In this document: one piece after another, positions 1 to 10,195 of the stretch
Numbering within the stretch: the first letter of the stretch is position 1
How the letters are laid out: every line of letters begins with the position of its first letter
Source: Betaproteobacteria bacterium
GTDB taxonomy: Bacteria; Pseudomonadota; Gammaproteobacteria; Burkholderiales; Burkholderiaceae
Assembly (NCBI GenBank): GCA_016867965.1
Contig: VGIH01000003.1
Location: 1 to 39,180, forward strand
Reading direction: 5' to 3'
DNA length: 39,180 nucleotides
Position numbers and translations under genes: made by a program
Notes under the pieces: model-generated
Told to the model about the DNA's origin: nothing
Databases searched by the model: none
What the model saw: the letters and a program-made list of their open reading frames with translations, nothing else

Positions 1-182
1 ATCACAATAATGCGCTCATGAATATCGACCTGGGTGGCTGCAAGTCCAATTCCTGGCGCCTCATACATGGTTTGTGCCATGTTCGCGACAATCGTTTGGA
101 CTCGCTCATCCACGGCAGCTACAGGCTTAGCAACCTTATGCAAGCGAGGGTCGGGATAATGAAGGATAGGTAAAACAGGCAT
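1..182 (-). CDS. def: Peptide deformylase, N-terminal part (runs off window edge)
   Basis: Reverse translation from ATG at 182: [61 protein letters not shown], with typical Def motif GIGLAATQV. Confidence 0.93.
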   Translation of the reverse strand, partial: MPVLPILHYPDPRLHKVAKPVAAVDERVQTIVANMAQTMYEAPGIGLAATQVDIHERIIV

Positions 183-253
183 ATCCCAATTATCTTACAA
201 ACAAATCCGCCTAGCCCTCTAGTGCAGCCTTTTTACTCTCGTAACAATGAGGG

Positions 254-949
254 ATGCACAAGCAACTCCAATCAACCGCTAATTTTCGAATTCAATCGAT
301 CACACAAGAGTGTTCGTATTACCCAAAACGCTTATTGGATCTAAGTGACCCGCCAAAAAGACTTTTTTATATCGGGGATATTCAGTTATTGGCACAGCCC
401 ATGCTAGCAATAGTAGGGGCGCGTAAGGCCTCGCCCTCTGGACTCTTATTGGCGCAGCACTTTTCCAGCGCCCTGGGACTTGCTGGTTATCACATTATTT
501 CCGGGATGGCCTACGGGATTGATGGCGCCGCCCACCGGGGCATCTTGGATCTTAGGGCAACCTGTAAAACCATCGCGGTTTGCGGCAATGGACTTGATCG
601 GACTTATCCGCCCGAACATCGCGAATTGGCAACCCGCATCGCATTACAAGGCCTTTTACTCTCCGAATACCCCCCAGGAACCAGCCCAAAAGGCTTTCAT
701 TTTCCAAGGCGCAATCGAATCATCGCCGCCCTCTCTCTCGGAGTTGTGGTGATTGAGGCTGCCCAAAAATCCGGGTCCCTAATTACAGCCTATTTAGCAA
801 GCTCGCTGGGAAGAGAGGTTTTCGTTTTGCCTGGGGCGATTACATCACCCCTTTTCGAAGGGTCTCACCAACTAATTCAGGAGGGAGCGAAATTAGTTAG
901 GGGTGTCCAAGATGTGCTTGAAGAATTGCCTAGCATCCGCCTCCATTGA
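254..949 (+). CDS. dprA: DNA-processing protein DprA/Smf, short form (Rossmann-like core)
   Basis: 231 aa with DprA core motifs IVGARKAS, SGMAYGIDGAAHRGIL, GNGLDRTYPPEHREL, FPRRNRIIAALS, SGSLITA; in-frame TGA just upstream of the ATG. Confidence 0.9.
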   Translation: MHKQLQSTANFRIQSITQECSYYPKRLLDLSDPPKRLFYIGDIQLLAQPMLAIVGARKASPSGLLLAQHFSSALGLAGYHIISGMAYGIDGAAHRGILDLRATCKTIAVCGNGLDRTYPPEHRELATRIALQGLLLSEYPPGTSPKGFHFPRRNRIIAALSLGVVVIEAAQKSGSLITAYLASSLGREVFVLPGAITSPLFEGSHQLIQEGAKLVRGVQDVLEELPSIRLH

Positions 950-1152
950 GGGTGAATCAATGTAAGCCATTGAATTTAATGAATTTTTTTTTAGCTTGTG
1001 GTTATTAGTCCCGAGACTTGTTTGACTTTTTACAAAGACCTGGGCTAATAATAAAAAGGGGTGAAGACGAGTTCTTTTAAAAAACCGTTTAAATTAGTCT
1101 TCCATTTGGCCCTAATAGGGGTGCAAAAAAACATATCTTAATTAGGCATAGT

Positions 1153-3777
1153 GTGACAACCAGTACAAAGTCGAGCAGCAAAAAAAATTTAGTCGCTGAG
1201 CACCCAAAAGCGCTCATCATTGCTGAAAAACCATCAGTAGCAAACGACATTGCTAAAGCCCTGGGCGGTTTTACCAAGCATGACGAGTATTTTGAGAATG
1301 ATGCCTTTTTGATCTCATCGGCAGTTGGCCATCTTCTTGAAATTGCCGCTCCTGAAGAATACGAAGTCAAACGGGGCAAGTGGTCCTTTGCTAATTTGCC
1401 TGTGATTCCCCCGCATTTTGATCTGCGACCTATTGCGAAAACGGAATCTCGCCTGAAGGTCTTACAAAAGCTCATTAAGCGCAAAGACGTCAATCGTATT
1501 ATTAATGCCTGCGATGCGGGTCGCGAAGGTGAGCTGATCTTTCGCTTGATTACTCAGCACGCCAAAGCCGCGCAAAAAATTGAGCGCCTATGGCTTCAAT
1601 CCATGACACCCGCTGCAATTCGAGAGGGCTTTAATAAACTGCGCTCGGACGATGAGTTAATTCCCCTTGCTGATGCAGCACGCTGCCGATCGGAGGCCGA
1701 TTGGTTGGTGGGGATTAATGGCACCCGAGCCATGACCGCATTTAATAGTAAAAGTGGTGGGTTTTTTCTTACAACGGTTGGGCGCGTTCAAACACCAACC
1801 CTATCGATTGTTGTCCAGCGCGAAGAGCAAATTCGGAAGTTTGTATCCAAAGACTACTGGGAGGTGCGCGCTGAGTTCATTGCCGCGGCTGGGGTTTATG
1901 AGGGCCGCTGGATCAATCCCGATTTCAAGAAAGATCCCGCCGATCCTGATGCGCGAGAAAATCGCCTTTGGAGCGAGGCTGCAGCTAAGAGCATTGTGGC
2001 TGCTTGTCGAGGAAAAAAGGGCGGCGTCTCTGAAGAATCAAAACCCGCAACTCAACTGGCGCCCCAACTTTTTGACCTCACAAGTTTGCAGCGCGAAGCA
2101 AATGCTCGATTTGGTTTCTCTGCCAAAAATACCTTGGGGCTTGCACAAGCCTTATATGAGCGCCATAAGGTCCTAACCTATCCAAGAACGGATGCGCGCG
2201 CACTGCCTGAAGACTATTTGAATACGGTTCAAAAAACCATCGCGCTGCTTGGTGAAAACGCTCAAGAGTGCCGACCGTTTGTAGCCGCAATCCTTAAAGG
2301 CGATGGTAAAAAATCATGGGTCAAACCTAATAAACGGATTTTTGACAACAGCAAAATATCGGATCACTTTGCCATCATCCCTACACTCGAAGCGCCTAAA
2401 AATTTAAGCGAGCCCGAACAAAAGCTCTATGACCTAGTGGTTCGGCGATTCTTGGCGGTGTTTTATCCTGCCGCCGAGTACCGAGTCACCACCCGCATTA
2501 CCGAAGTGTCTGGTCATCAATTTAAAACCGAGGGCCGCGTATTGGTTGAGCCAGGCTGGTTAGCTGTTTATGGTAAATCGTCTCAAACAGACGATGAACT
2601 GGTGCCTGTCCAGAAGAATGAGTCCGTTCAAAACGAAACTGTTGAGCTGGTCCCTTTAAAAACAAAGCCGCCGGCGCGCTATAGCGAAGCAACCTTATTG
2701 TCGGCGATGGAAAGTGCGGGGAAATGGGTCGATGATGACGAAATGCGTGAAGCAATGGCTGAAAAGGGTCTTGGAACCCCCGCGACGCGCGCTGCAATCA
2801 TCGAAGGTTTATTGGCAGAAAAGTACATCGTTCGTGAGGCCCGCGAGTTAATACCAACCGCAAAAGCATTTCAATTGATGACCCTTTTGCGCGGTCTTGA
2901 CGTTTCTGAGCTCACCCAGCCCGACCTTACTGGAACCTGGGAACACAAACTAGCGCTCATTGAAGAAGGTAAGCTTGATCGCAACACCTTCATGCAAGAA
3001 ATTGCACAGATGACACAAAAAATTGTGAAGCGTGCAAAAGAATTTAATAGCGATACTATTCCAGGCGACTATGCAACCTTAAAAACTCCTTGCCCGCATT
3101 GTGGCAAGGCCGTGAAAGAAAACTATCGACGCTTTGCTTGTGAATCCTGCGGTTTTACGATTAGCAAAACCCCGGGTGGTCGAGCATTTGAGTACGAAGA
3201 GGTTGAATCTTTACTTAAAGAAAAAACTGTCGGGCCCTTACAGGGCTTTCGCAGCAAAATGGGCAGGCCCTTTGCGGCAATTATTCGTCTTACTGAAATA
3301 CCATTAGACGATGCTGATTATCCCAATGCGGGCTTCAAACTGGAGTTTGACTTTGGCAACTCAGGTGGAGAGGATGAAGAGACGGTCGACTTCACTGGCA
3401 GAGAAGCGCTTGGGGGGTGTCCAAAATGCTCTGGTGCCGTTTACGAAGATGGGATGCGCTATATTTGCGAACACAATACGGGCCGTGCTAAAACCTGTGA
3501 TTTTAAAACTGGGAAAGTTGTTCTACAACAAGAGGTATCGGCGGAACAAATTAAAAAGCTATTGAAAGAAGGCAAAACTGATTTATTGACCAACTTTAAG
3601 TCCAATCGCACTGGTCGTGGTTTTAAAGCTTATCTTGCCTTAGATCCCAAAGGAAAAATTGGCTTTGAGTTTGAGGCTAAAGCGCCCGCCAAAAAACGCG
3701 CTGGCGACAAGAGTGCAAGTGATTCGGAGTCCAAACCAAAACGCGCAAGTCGCTCTAAAGCAAAGTCCGAGGAATGA
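1153..3777 (+). CDS. topB: DNA topoisomerase III, long form with C-terminal zinc-ribbon repeats and Lys-rich tail (GTG start)
   Basis: ALIIAEKPSVANDIAKAL, NACDAGREGELIFR, GRVQTPTLSIVV, LTYPRTDAR, two Cys-rich C-terminal repeats. Confidence 0.93.
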   Translation: MTTSTKSSSKKNLVAEHPKALIIAEKPSVANDIAKALGGFTKHDEYFENDAFLISSAVGHLLEIAAPEEYEVKRGKWSFANLPVIPPHFDLRPIAKTESRLKVLQKLIKRKDVNRIINACDAGREGELIFRLITQHAKAAQKIERLWLQSMTPAAIREGFNKLRSDDELIPLADAARCRSEADWLVGINGTRAMTAFNSKSGGFFLTTVGRVQTPTLSIVVQREEQIRKFVSKDYWEVRAEFIAAAGVYEGRWINPDFKKDPADPDARENRLWSEAAAKSIVAACRGKKGGVSEESKPATQLAPQLFDLTSLQREANARFGFSAKNTLGLAQALYERHKVLTYPRTDARALPEDYLNTVQKTIALLGENAQECRPFVAAILKGDGKKSWVKPNKRIFDNSKISDHFAIIPTLEAPKNLSEPEQKLYDLVVRRFLAVFYPAAEYRVTTRITEVSGHQFKTEGRVLVEPGWLAVYGKSSQTDDELVPVQKNESVQNETVELVPLKTKPPARYSEATLLSAMESAGKWVDDDEMREAMAEKGLGTPATRAAIIEGLLAEKYIVREARELIPTAKAFQLMTLLRGLDVSELTQPDLTGTWEHKLALIEEGKLDRNTFMQEIAQMTQKIVKRAKEFNSDTIPGDYATLKTPCPHCGKAVKENYRRFACESCGFTISKTPGGRAFEYEEVESLLKEKTVGPLQGFRSKMGRPFAAIIRLTEIPLDDADYPNAGFKLEFDFGNSGGEDEETVDFTGREALGGCPKCSGAVYEDGMRYICEHNTGRAKTCDFKTGKVVLQQEVSAEQIKKLLKEGKTDLLTNFKSNRTGRGFKAYLALDPKGKIGFEFEAKAPAKKRAGDKSASDSESKPKRASRSKAKSEE

Positions 3778-4844
3778 GAGAGGGCCGGAATAAGGGCTGA
3801 GGCAAGCGTTGACCATAGCAGCCCTCGCGAACCAAGTGCGGTTGCTACATATAGATTTGGCATACCCGAAATAGCCCCCATGATCGGGAGTCGGTCTTTG
3901 CTCACGCAGCGCACCCCAACAAATTGATCGGCTACCGTTAGCTTGGCGGGATCAATTGTTTGTGGTTTCAATAGCCCTAAAGCCAGCTGACGATTGTGTG
4001 CATCACTTGCAGCACTTGGTTGTGTGGAATTCTGATTCTCATCATAGGTCGAGCCAACTAACCAGCGGTGCGATTGGGTCTCTGGATCCCAAACGGGAGG
4101 GGTGCAATAGCCATCGCCCGATAAATTTATTTTGGGGATGCAATCTAAGAGATCGGCCTGTTGATCGATTCTAAAAATGCTAAGCTGGCCGCGCACGGGC
4201 TTTAGATAAAGCTTTTGAGCAAATGAGGTTAAAAGATCTTGAGCGCCAAAGGCATTTGCTAGGACGACAGTTTGCGCTTTCGCTATACAACTGCCATTTT
4301 TATCAAAGGCTCGCCAGAGGTCGCCTTTAAGTTCAAGGTGTTCGATTGTGCTAGACCAAATGGTCTGCAATCCCTTGCAGGATAGAATTCGCTCTTTACA
4401 TAGCCCTGCGAGATTTATAGAGCCGGCGCCAGGAAACCAAACGCCTGCGCGCTCAATCCCAAAACGTTGTTGAGCATTCTCAGACGAAATATATTCACCA
4501 ATATCAGACGTGATGCCCAATTGAGTTAATTTGTTCTGTAATACCTTTTCATCAAGATCGGTCCCCATCTTAGCAAGGGCAAAAACGCCACGGTGATCCC
4601 ATGCGCCATCACAGTCAAGCTCGACCATTCGATAGGCGGACAACGCTAAACGATGTAGCCTACTGGCTGTGCGGCCAAGCGCTGGATGGGTAATTGCGCC
4701 ATCATGGGCTGATGTTGCTTGTCCTGGTCCGGACGCACCATCGACAACACACACCGAAACACCAAGGCGGTGATATTGATTGGCAATAGAGGCGCCGGCA
4801 ATGCCGGCACCGATCACTAAAACATCAACTGGTTTTGAAAGCAA
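3630..4844 (-). CDS. mnmC: FAD-dependent oxidoreductase resembling the C-terminal (cmnm5s2U34 oxidoreductase) domain of MnmC, stand-alone
   Basis: N-terminal DVLVIGAGIAGASIANQ dinucleotide-binding motif; C-terminal FVGVRCVSKDRLPIMG, LYVATALGSRGL, LLSPARFLAG as in MnmC family; 3' end overlaps topB antisense. Confidence 0.75.
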   Translation of the reverse strand: MLSKPVDVLVIGAGIAGASIANQYHRLGVSVCVVDGASGPGQATSAHDGAITHPALGRTASRLHRLALSAYRMVELDCDGAWDHRGVFALAKMGTDLDEKVLQNKLTQLGITSDIGEYISSENAQQRFGIERAGVWFPGAGSINLAGLCKERILSCKGLQTIWSSTIEHLELKGDLWRAFDKNGSCIAKAQTVVLANAFGAQDLLTSFAQKLYLKPVRGQLSIFRIDQQADLLDCIPKINLSGDGYCTPPVWDPETQSHRWLVGSTYDENQNSTQPSAASDAHNRQLALGLLKPQTIDPAKLTVADQFVGVRCVSKDRLPIMGAISGMPNLYVATALGSRGLLWSTLASALIPALSHSSDFALERLARFGLDSESLALLSPARFLAGALASNSKPIFPLGSKAR

Positions 4845-4849
4845 GTTGC

Positions 4850-6718
4850 TTATGCTTGAAAGCGATTGGCAATCTTAGTTTTGATTTCGAGTAGCTCTTT
4901 TGGTAAGCGCTTATCCAATTTATCAAAAAGCTCTTGGTGCAAATCCAGCTCGACCCGCCAATCATCGGCACGCACCGCGGTCGATTGATTAAATTGCTCG
5001 GGCGATAGGGCCAAACCATTCCAATTGAAATCTATATGACTTGGCGATAGGCCAAGAGGGGTTTCGGTTGCGCCTGCTTTGTTTTCGGCACGGCCCAAGA
5101 TCCACGCCAAGACGCGCATATTCTCGCCAAAACCTGGCCAAATAAATTTGCCGTTTTCATCTTTGCGAAACCAGTTCACTAAATAAATTTTTGGCAAAGT
5201 GGCGCCCTCTGCCTCAAGCTTCTTACCCATATTAAGCCAGTGCTGAAAATAATCGCTCATGTTGTACCCCGCAAACGCAATCATCGCAAACGGGTCGCGC
5301 CGCACGACACCAACCTTACCAGTAATCGCAGCAGTGGTCTCTGAGCCCATGGTTGCAGCCATATAAACGCCCTCGGTCCAGTTTCGAGCTTCGCTAATCA
5401 AGGGAACCGTATTTGAGCGGCGGCCGCCAAAAATAAACGCGGCTAATGGAACCCCTTCTGGGTTATCCCAATTTGGATCAACCGCGGGGTTATTAATAGC
5501 TGCTGTAGTAAAGCGCGCATTAGGATGCGCGGCTAAGAGGCCGGCTTTGCCATCTTCTGGTGTCCAATCCTTGCCCTGCCAATCAATTAAGTGGCTTGGT
5601 GGAGCCTCGGTTAGGCCCTCCCACCACACATCGCCGTCATCGGTAAGCGCCACATTGGTAAAAATAACATTTTCATTTAATGAATCAACGCAATTTGCAT
5701 TGGTCTCTCGATTGGTACCGGGTGCCACACCAAAGTAACCGGACTCTGGATTAATTGCGTAAAGACGCATCTGACCGGTTTTGGAATCTTTGCGAGGCTT
5801 AATCCAAGCAATATCATCGCCAACCGTTGTTACCTTCCAGCCCTCAAATCCTTTGGGGGGAATCATCATTGAGAAATTGGTTTTGCCGCAGGCCGATGGA
5901 AAAGCTGCTGCCACATGGTATTTTTTTCCTTCAGGGGAAGTAACCCCCAAAATCAACATGTGTTCCGCAAGCCATCCCTGTTCGCGCCCCATGGTTGAAG
6001 CAATCCGCAAGGCGAAACATTTTTTTCCTAGAAGAGCATTGCCACCATAGCCCGAACCAAACGACCAAATCTCTCGCGTTTCGGGATAATGAACGATATA
6101 TTTCGTTGGGTTGTTGGGCCAAACGACGTCTTTTTCTCCGAGTGCCAAGGGCTTACCAACCGAATGTACGCACTGAACAAATTCGCCATCGGTCCCTAAA
6201 AGCTCGAGAACCGGTTTACCCATGCGCGTCATGATGCGCATATTAATTGCTACGTATGGACTATCAGATAGCTCAATACCAATATGTGCGATAGGAGATC
6301 CAAGGGGGCCCATTGAAAAAGGAACGACATACATCGTGCGGCCCCGCATGCACCCCTCAAACAGCGGGGTTAGGGTTGCGCGCATTTCATTGGGGTCTAC
6401 CCAATTATTGGTTGGTCCCGCATCCTCTTGATGGGCTGAACAAATAAAGGTTCGGTCCTCAACGCGCGCCACGTCCATCGGGTCTGAAATCGCCAAATAA
6501 GAATTCTTCCTTTTTTGCGGATTTAGTTTCTTCAGACTACCGGCCCTAACTAATAACTCGCACAACGCATCGTATTCGGACTGAGAGCCGTCACACCAAT
6601 GGATTTGATTAGGCTGAGTTAACGAAGCGACTTCCTCAACCCATTGAATCAGTTTTACGTTCTTTACATAGGCTGGAACATTCAGATTCACTGTGACGGG
6701 ATTGGCTGGTTTATTCAT
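4850..6718 (-). CDS. pckG: Phosphoenolpyruvate carboxykinase (GTP)
   Basis: 622 aa; motifs [52 protein letters not shown]. Confidence 0.96.
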   Translation of the reverse strand: MNKPANPVTVNLNVPAYVKNVKLIQWVEEVASLTQPNQIHWCDGSQSEYDALCELLVRAGSLKKLNPQKRKNSYLAISDPMDVARVEDRTFICSAHQEDAGPTNNWVDPNEMRATLTPLFEGCMRGRTMYVVPFSMGPLGSPIAHIGIELSDSPYVAINMRIMTRMGKPVLELLGTDGEFVQCVHSVGKPLALGEKDVVWPNNPTKYIVHYPETREIWSFGSGYGGNALLGKKCFALRIASTMGREQGWLAEHMLILGVTSPEGKKYHVAAAFPSACGKTNFSMMIPPKGFEGWKVTTVGDDIAWIKPRKDSKTGQMRLYAINPESGYFGVAPGTNRETNANCVDSLNENVIFTNVALTDDGDVWWEGLTEAPPSHLIDWQGKDWTPEDGKAGLLAAHPNARFTTAAINNPAVDPNWDNPEGVPLAAFIFGGRRSNTVPLISEARNWTEGVYMAATMGSETTAAITGKVGVVRRDPFAMIAFAGYNMSDYFQHWLNMGKKLEAEGATLPKIYLVNWFRKDENGKFIWPGFGENMRVLAWILGRAENKAGATETPLGLSPSHIDFNWNGLALSPEQFNQSTAVRADDWRVELDLHQELFDKLDKRLPKELLEIKTKIANRFQA

Positions 6719-6818
6719 AGGACCCTCAAATGTAACCGGTTAATTTTTAACAAGTTTTTTTAATGTGCGAGCAAAATTTATAACGATTTTAACATTTGTG
6801 TAACGTTAAATTAACAGC

Positions 6819-8201
6819 TTATTTGCCAATACAGAACTCGCTAAATATCTTGCCCAAGAGATCGTCAGGCAGCAATTTTCCGGTGATTTCCCCTAAATGA
6901 TTTTGTGCGCAATAGAGCTCTTCGGCAAATAACTCCAAAGCTCGATTGCCCCCAAATCCATATGCCATGGCTTTTTGTATATGCTCCTTTGCAAGCACGA
7001 TGGCGCGAAGATGGCGCGAGCGCGCAGTGTAAATTCCACCCCCTGCGTTTCCTTCCCACCCCGCAAAATGCAAAATCATTTCTTGAAGTTGCCTGATGCC
7101 ATCACCTGTTTTTGCTGAAATAAAAATTTGTTTCGATTCACCGTCTGTTTTTGACTGAGCTGCTTGCAGGCTCTCTAGCAAATCTCGTTTATTTATTACA
7201 TCCAAAATATGAGCGCCTGAGTGGGCGCGCTCCCTGACCGTTTTTTCGATGCCTAAAAAATTCTGTTCGGGTGCTTGTGTAGCATCGTGCATTAGCAAAA
7301 CGATATCTGCTTTGGCAATTTCGTCCCAGGTTTGGGCCACGCCGATCTGCTCTACAACATCATTAGACTCCCGAATACCGGCGGTATCAATCACATGCAC
7401 GGGTATGCCATCGATCGAAATATTTTCAATGATTCGATCACGTGTCGTGCCCGCAATTGGCGTAACGATTGCCCGCTCTTCTCCAACCAAAGTATTTAAT
7501 AATGAGCTCTTGCCCACATTTGGTGGGCCAACCAGCGCAAGGCGGATACCATCGCGCAAAATTTTTCCTTGACTCGAAATTTTAATAATCTGGTCTAAAT
7601 CACTCATGATTTTTTCAAGGCGCTGCTTTGCGTTGGCAGCCTCAATAAACTCAATCTCTTCCTCGGGAAAATCAAGGGTCGACTCGACCAAAATTCGTAA
7701 CTGTGTAATTTGATCAATCAATTGATTAATTTCTTCAGAAAAGCGCCCTTGTAGTGAGAGACTTGCACCTCGTAAGGATGCGTCGCTTTGTGCATTAATG
7801 AGGTCTGCGATGGCTTCAGCCTGTACCAAATCAATCTTGCCATTTAAAAAAGCTCTCAATGAAAATTCGCCGGGCCCGGCGAGCATGATCCCTTCGGGGG
7901 TGCCAAGCTCTATGACGCGATTCAAGACCAGCTGCGTGACGCGCGGTCCGCCGTGGCAGTGAAGCTCAACCACGTCCTCACCAGTGAATGAGGCGGGCGC
8001 CTTAAAGTAAAGCAACAAAACTTGATCTAATTGCTCTTGGCGTGCATCTTTTAAAACCAAGAAATGTGCGAAACGCGGTTTAGGCTCAGCACCAAGAAGC
8101 GTCTTCGCAAGCCCAATAAGATCTGGGCCTGAAACACGAACAATCCCGACGCCGCCCGCGCCCCGAGGGGTTGCTATTGCAGCAATGGGATTTCTGTGCA
8201 T
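6819..8201 (-). CDS. mnmE: tRNA modification GTPase MnmE
   Basis: IAAIATPRGAGGVGIVRVSG, G1 GPPNVGKSS, DTAGIRES, C-terminal LGKIFSEFCIGK. Confidence 0.97.
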   Translation of the reverse strand: MHRNPIAAIATPRGAGGVGIVRVSGPDLIGLAKTLLGAEPKPRFAHFLVLKDARQEQLDQVLLLYFKAPASFTGEDVVELHCHGGPRVTQLVLNRVIELGTPEGIMLAGPGEFSLRAFLNGKIDLVQAEAIADLINAQSDASLRGASLSLQGRFSEEINQLIDQITQLRILVESTLDFPEEEIEFIEAANAKQRLEKIMSDLDQIIKISSQGKILRDGIRLALVGPPNVGKSSLLNTLVGEERAIVTPIAGTTRDRIIENISIDGIPVHVIDTAGIRESNDVVEQIGVAQTWDEIAKADIVLLMHDATQAPEQNFLGIEKTVRERAHSGAHILDVINKRDLLESLQAAQSKTDGESKQIFISAKTGDGIRQLQEMILHFAGWEGNAGGGIYTARSRHLRAIVLAKEHIQKAMAYGFGGNRALELFAEELYCAQNHLGEITGKLLPDDLLGKIFSEFCIGK

Positions 8202-8222
8202 TCAACCCCAACCCTTAGCCGC

Positions 8223-9944
8223 CTAATTGGCCGGTCGCTTAATAAACATTTGATTAATTTGCCACTGCTGAGCAATTGACAAAATATTGTTAACCACCCA
8301 GTACAGCACAAGTCCCGCCGGGAAGAAAAAGAACATGACCGAAAAGATGATCGGCATCCACAACATGATTTTTGCTTGAAGTGGATCGGGTGGGGTTGGA
8401 TTTAAGCGGGTTTGTACAAACATTGATACCGCCATAATGATTGGCAAAATAAAATAAGGGTCTGGCACCGAAAGATCCTTAATCCAAAGAATCCATGGTG
8501 CATTTCGCATCTCAACGGATGAAAGCAAGACCCAATACAGTGCAATAAAAACAGGGATCTGTACAACCACTGGCAAGCATCCACCCAGTGGATTAATTTT
8601 TTCTTGCTTGTAAAGGTCCATCATCGCGCGATTTAATTTCTGCGGATCACCTTTGAACTGCTCGCGGAGGTTCATTAATCGCGGTTGCACTTCTTTCATG
8701 CGCGCCATCGACTTATAGCTTGCGGCCGAAAGCGGGAAGAAAATTAATTTAATGATGAATGTTAAAATTACAATTGCCCAACCCCAATTTGCGACGTAAG
8801 AGTGAATTTGTTCTAAGAGCCAAAAAATTGGTTTGGCAATTACTGTAAAGTAGCCGTAGTCTTTAATTAGATCAAAGCCCGGGGCAATTTTTTCTAAAAG
8901 AGTTTCCTCTTGTGGGCCAATAAATAGACGGGTGCTCTCAATGTGACTCGATCCTGCTGCAAGTGCAGTAACAGGAATTTGTAAACCAATTCGAAACAGA
9001 TTTTGTTCTACCTTGCCGACATAAACATCTCGGGCTGCTTTGTCGCTTGGTATCCAGGCGCTTGCAAAGTAATGTTGCACCATCGCAACCCAGCCAGGCT
9101 CGCCCGCAGGTATTTGTTTAGGAATATCAACTTTGTTTTTTTCAATATCGGAAAAATTAATTTTGATGAATTTTTCTTTGTCGGTATATAAGGCCGGTCC
9201 TGTGAAGGTGCTATAGAACTCACTATCACTCACTGCGGAGCTATCGCGTACGATTTCGTTATAAAGAACTAAGCCGCCAGGGTTGGCCTGACCGCTAAGC
9301 TGTGTAATGCGGTGTTCGACTTCAACCACATAGCTGCCATCAGTTAAGTAATAGGTTTTTTCCAAGCGGACGCCGCCGCGCTCATTCACAAACGTCACAA
9401 ACGTTTTATTGTCGGTGCGGCCATTTTTGCCTATTGCAAACGAAGCCGTGTGATTGGGTAGCTCGGTGTTGCTCGCTGAAATCAGGCCTGATCGGACAAA
9501 ATATTGGTTTTGTGGGGTGATTTGCAACAGCGCAATCGGTTTTTGGTCGGGCGTTAATTGTTTTAACAGTTTTGCACTAATAACGCTTGCGCCCGTTGCA
9601 TTAATCTCGAGCTCTAAGACATCGTTTTTAATGGTGTGTTTTTCCCCGGGGGCTAAGTTGGGTGCATTAAATGCCGGAGCTCGCTGGGGAGCGGGCAGAC
9701 TCTCTGGCTTAGGAAGGTCGGTCGATTTTTGTGGCTGACTTGGGGTGGCTGATGGGGCCTGTGATGTGCTCGCTGGGGATGGTAAGGTTTCAGATGTTTT
9801 AGATGGGCTTGGAGTTTGGCTTGTAGGTGTTAGTGGCGTGGGCCCAAAGAGCGCTTGTCGTCCATCATAGATTAGCCAATTGTTGTAGAGCATCAAGCCC
9901 GAAATCGTTAGTACCGCCCAAAGGAGTGTTCGCTTAATGTCCAT
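8223..9944 (-). CDS. yidC: Membrane protein insertase YidC
   Basis: MDIKRTLLWAVLTISGLMLYNNW; C-terminal conserved membrane core (NPLGGCLPVVVQIPVFIALYWVLL); Pro/Ser/Thr-rich linker after TM1. Confidence 0.97.
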   Translation of the reverse strand: MDIKRTLLWAVLTISGLMLYNNWLIYDGRQALFGPTPLTPTSQTPSPSKTSETLPSPASTSQAPSATPSQPQKSTDLPKPESLPAPQRAPAFNAPNLAPGEKHTIKNDVLELEINATGASVISAKLLKQLTPDQKPIALLQITPQNQYFVRSGLISASNTELPNHTASFAIGKNGRTDNKTFVTFVNERGGVRLEKTYYLTDGSYVVEVEHRITQLSGQANPGGLVLYNEIVRDSSAVSDSEFYSTFTGPALYTDKEKFIKINFSDIEKNKVDIPKQIPAGEPGWVAMVQHYFASAWIPSDKAARDVYVGKVEQNLFRIGLQIPVTALAAGSSHIESTRLFIGPQEETLLEKIAPGFDLIKDYGYFTVIAKPIFWLLEQIHSYVANWGWAIVILTFIIKLIFFPLSAASYKSMARMKEVQPRLMNLREQFKGDPQKLNRAMMDLYKQEKINPLGGCLPVVVQIPVFIALYWVLLSSVEMRNAPWILWIKDLSVPDPYFILPIIMAVSMFVQTRLNPTPPDPLQAKIMLWMPIIFSVMFFFFPAGLVLYWVVNNILSIAQQWQINQMFIKRPAN

Positions 9945-9946
9945 AG

Positions 9947-10195
9947 TTAATAATTTGTGTGGATTAATTTTTGTTTGTTTTGCTCTGGATCAACCGGGTC
10001 GTAGCCACCGGCTGACCAGGGATTGCACCGCAAAATTCGCCAGCTGATTTTACCGATGCTTTTCAGAGTGGAGTGTTTCTTTAGGCATTCGCAGGCGTAG
10101 TCTGAACAGCTCGGCAGGTATCGACACTGCCCCCCAACATATGGGGACAAAATGAGCTGATAGGCCCTTACTAAATAACCCAACAGTCGGTTCAT
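9947..10195 (-). CDS. yidD: Membrane protein insertion efficiency factor YidD
   Basis: YQLILSPYVGGQCRYLPSCSDYACECLKKH; NPWSAGGYDPVDP; between rnpA and yidC. Confidence 0.95.
   Translation of the reverse strand: MNRLLGYLVRAYQLILSPYVGGQCRYLPSCSDYACECLKKHSTLKSIGKISWRILRCNPWSAGGYDPVDPEQNKQKLIHTNY

Noticed and set aside
480-752. 90-aa plus-strand ORF within dprA
   Set aside because: Alternative frame of a well-supported gene
1089-1493. 134-aa minus-strand ORF opposite topB
   Set aside because: Antisense shadow of a clearly conserved gene; translation has no recognisable domain
9640-9860. Low-complexity Pro/Ser/Thr coding stretch in yidC
   Set aside because: Ordinary variable periplasmic linker after TM1 of YidC, not a repeat element
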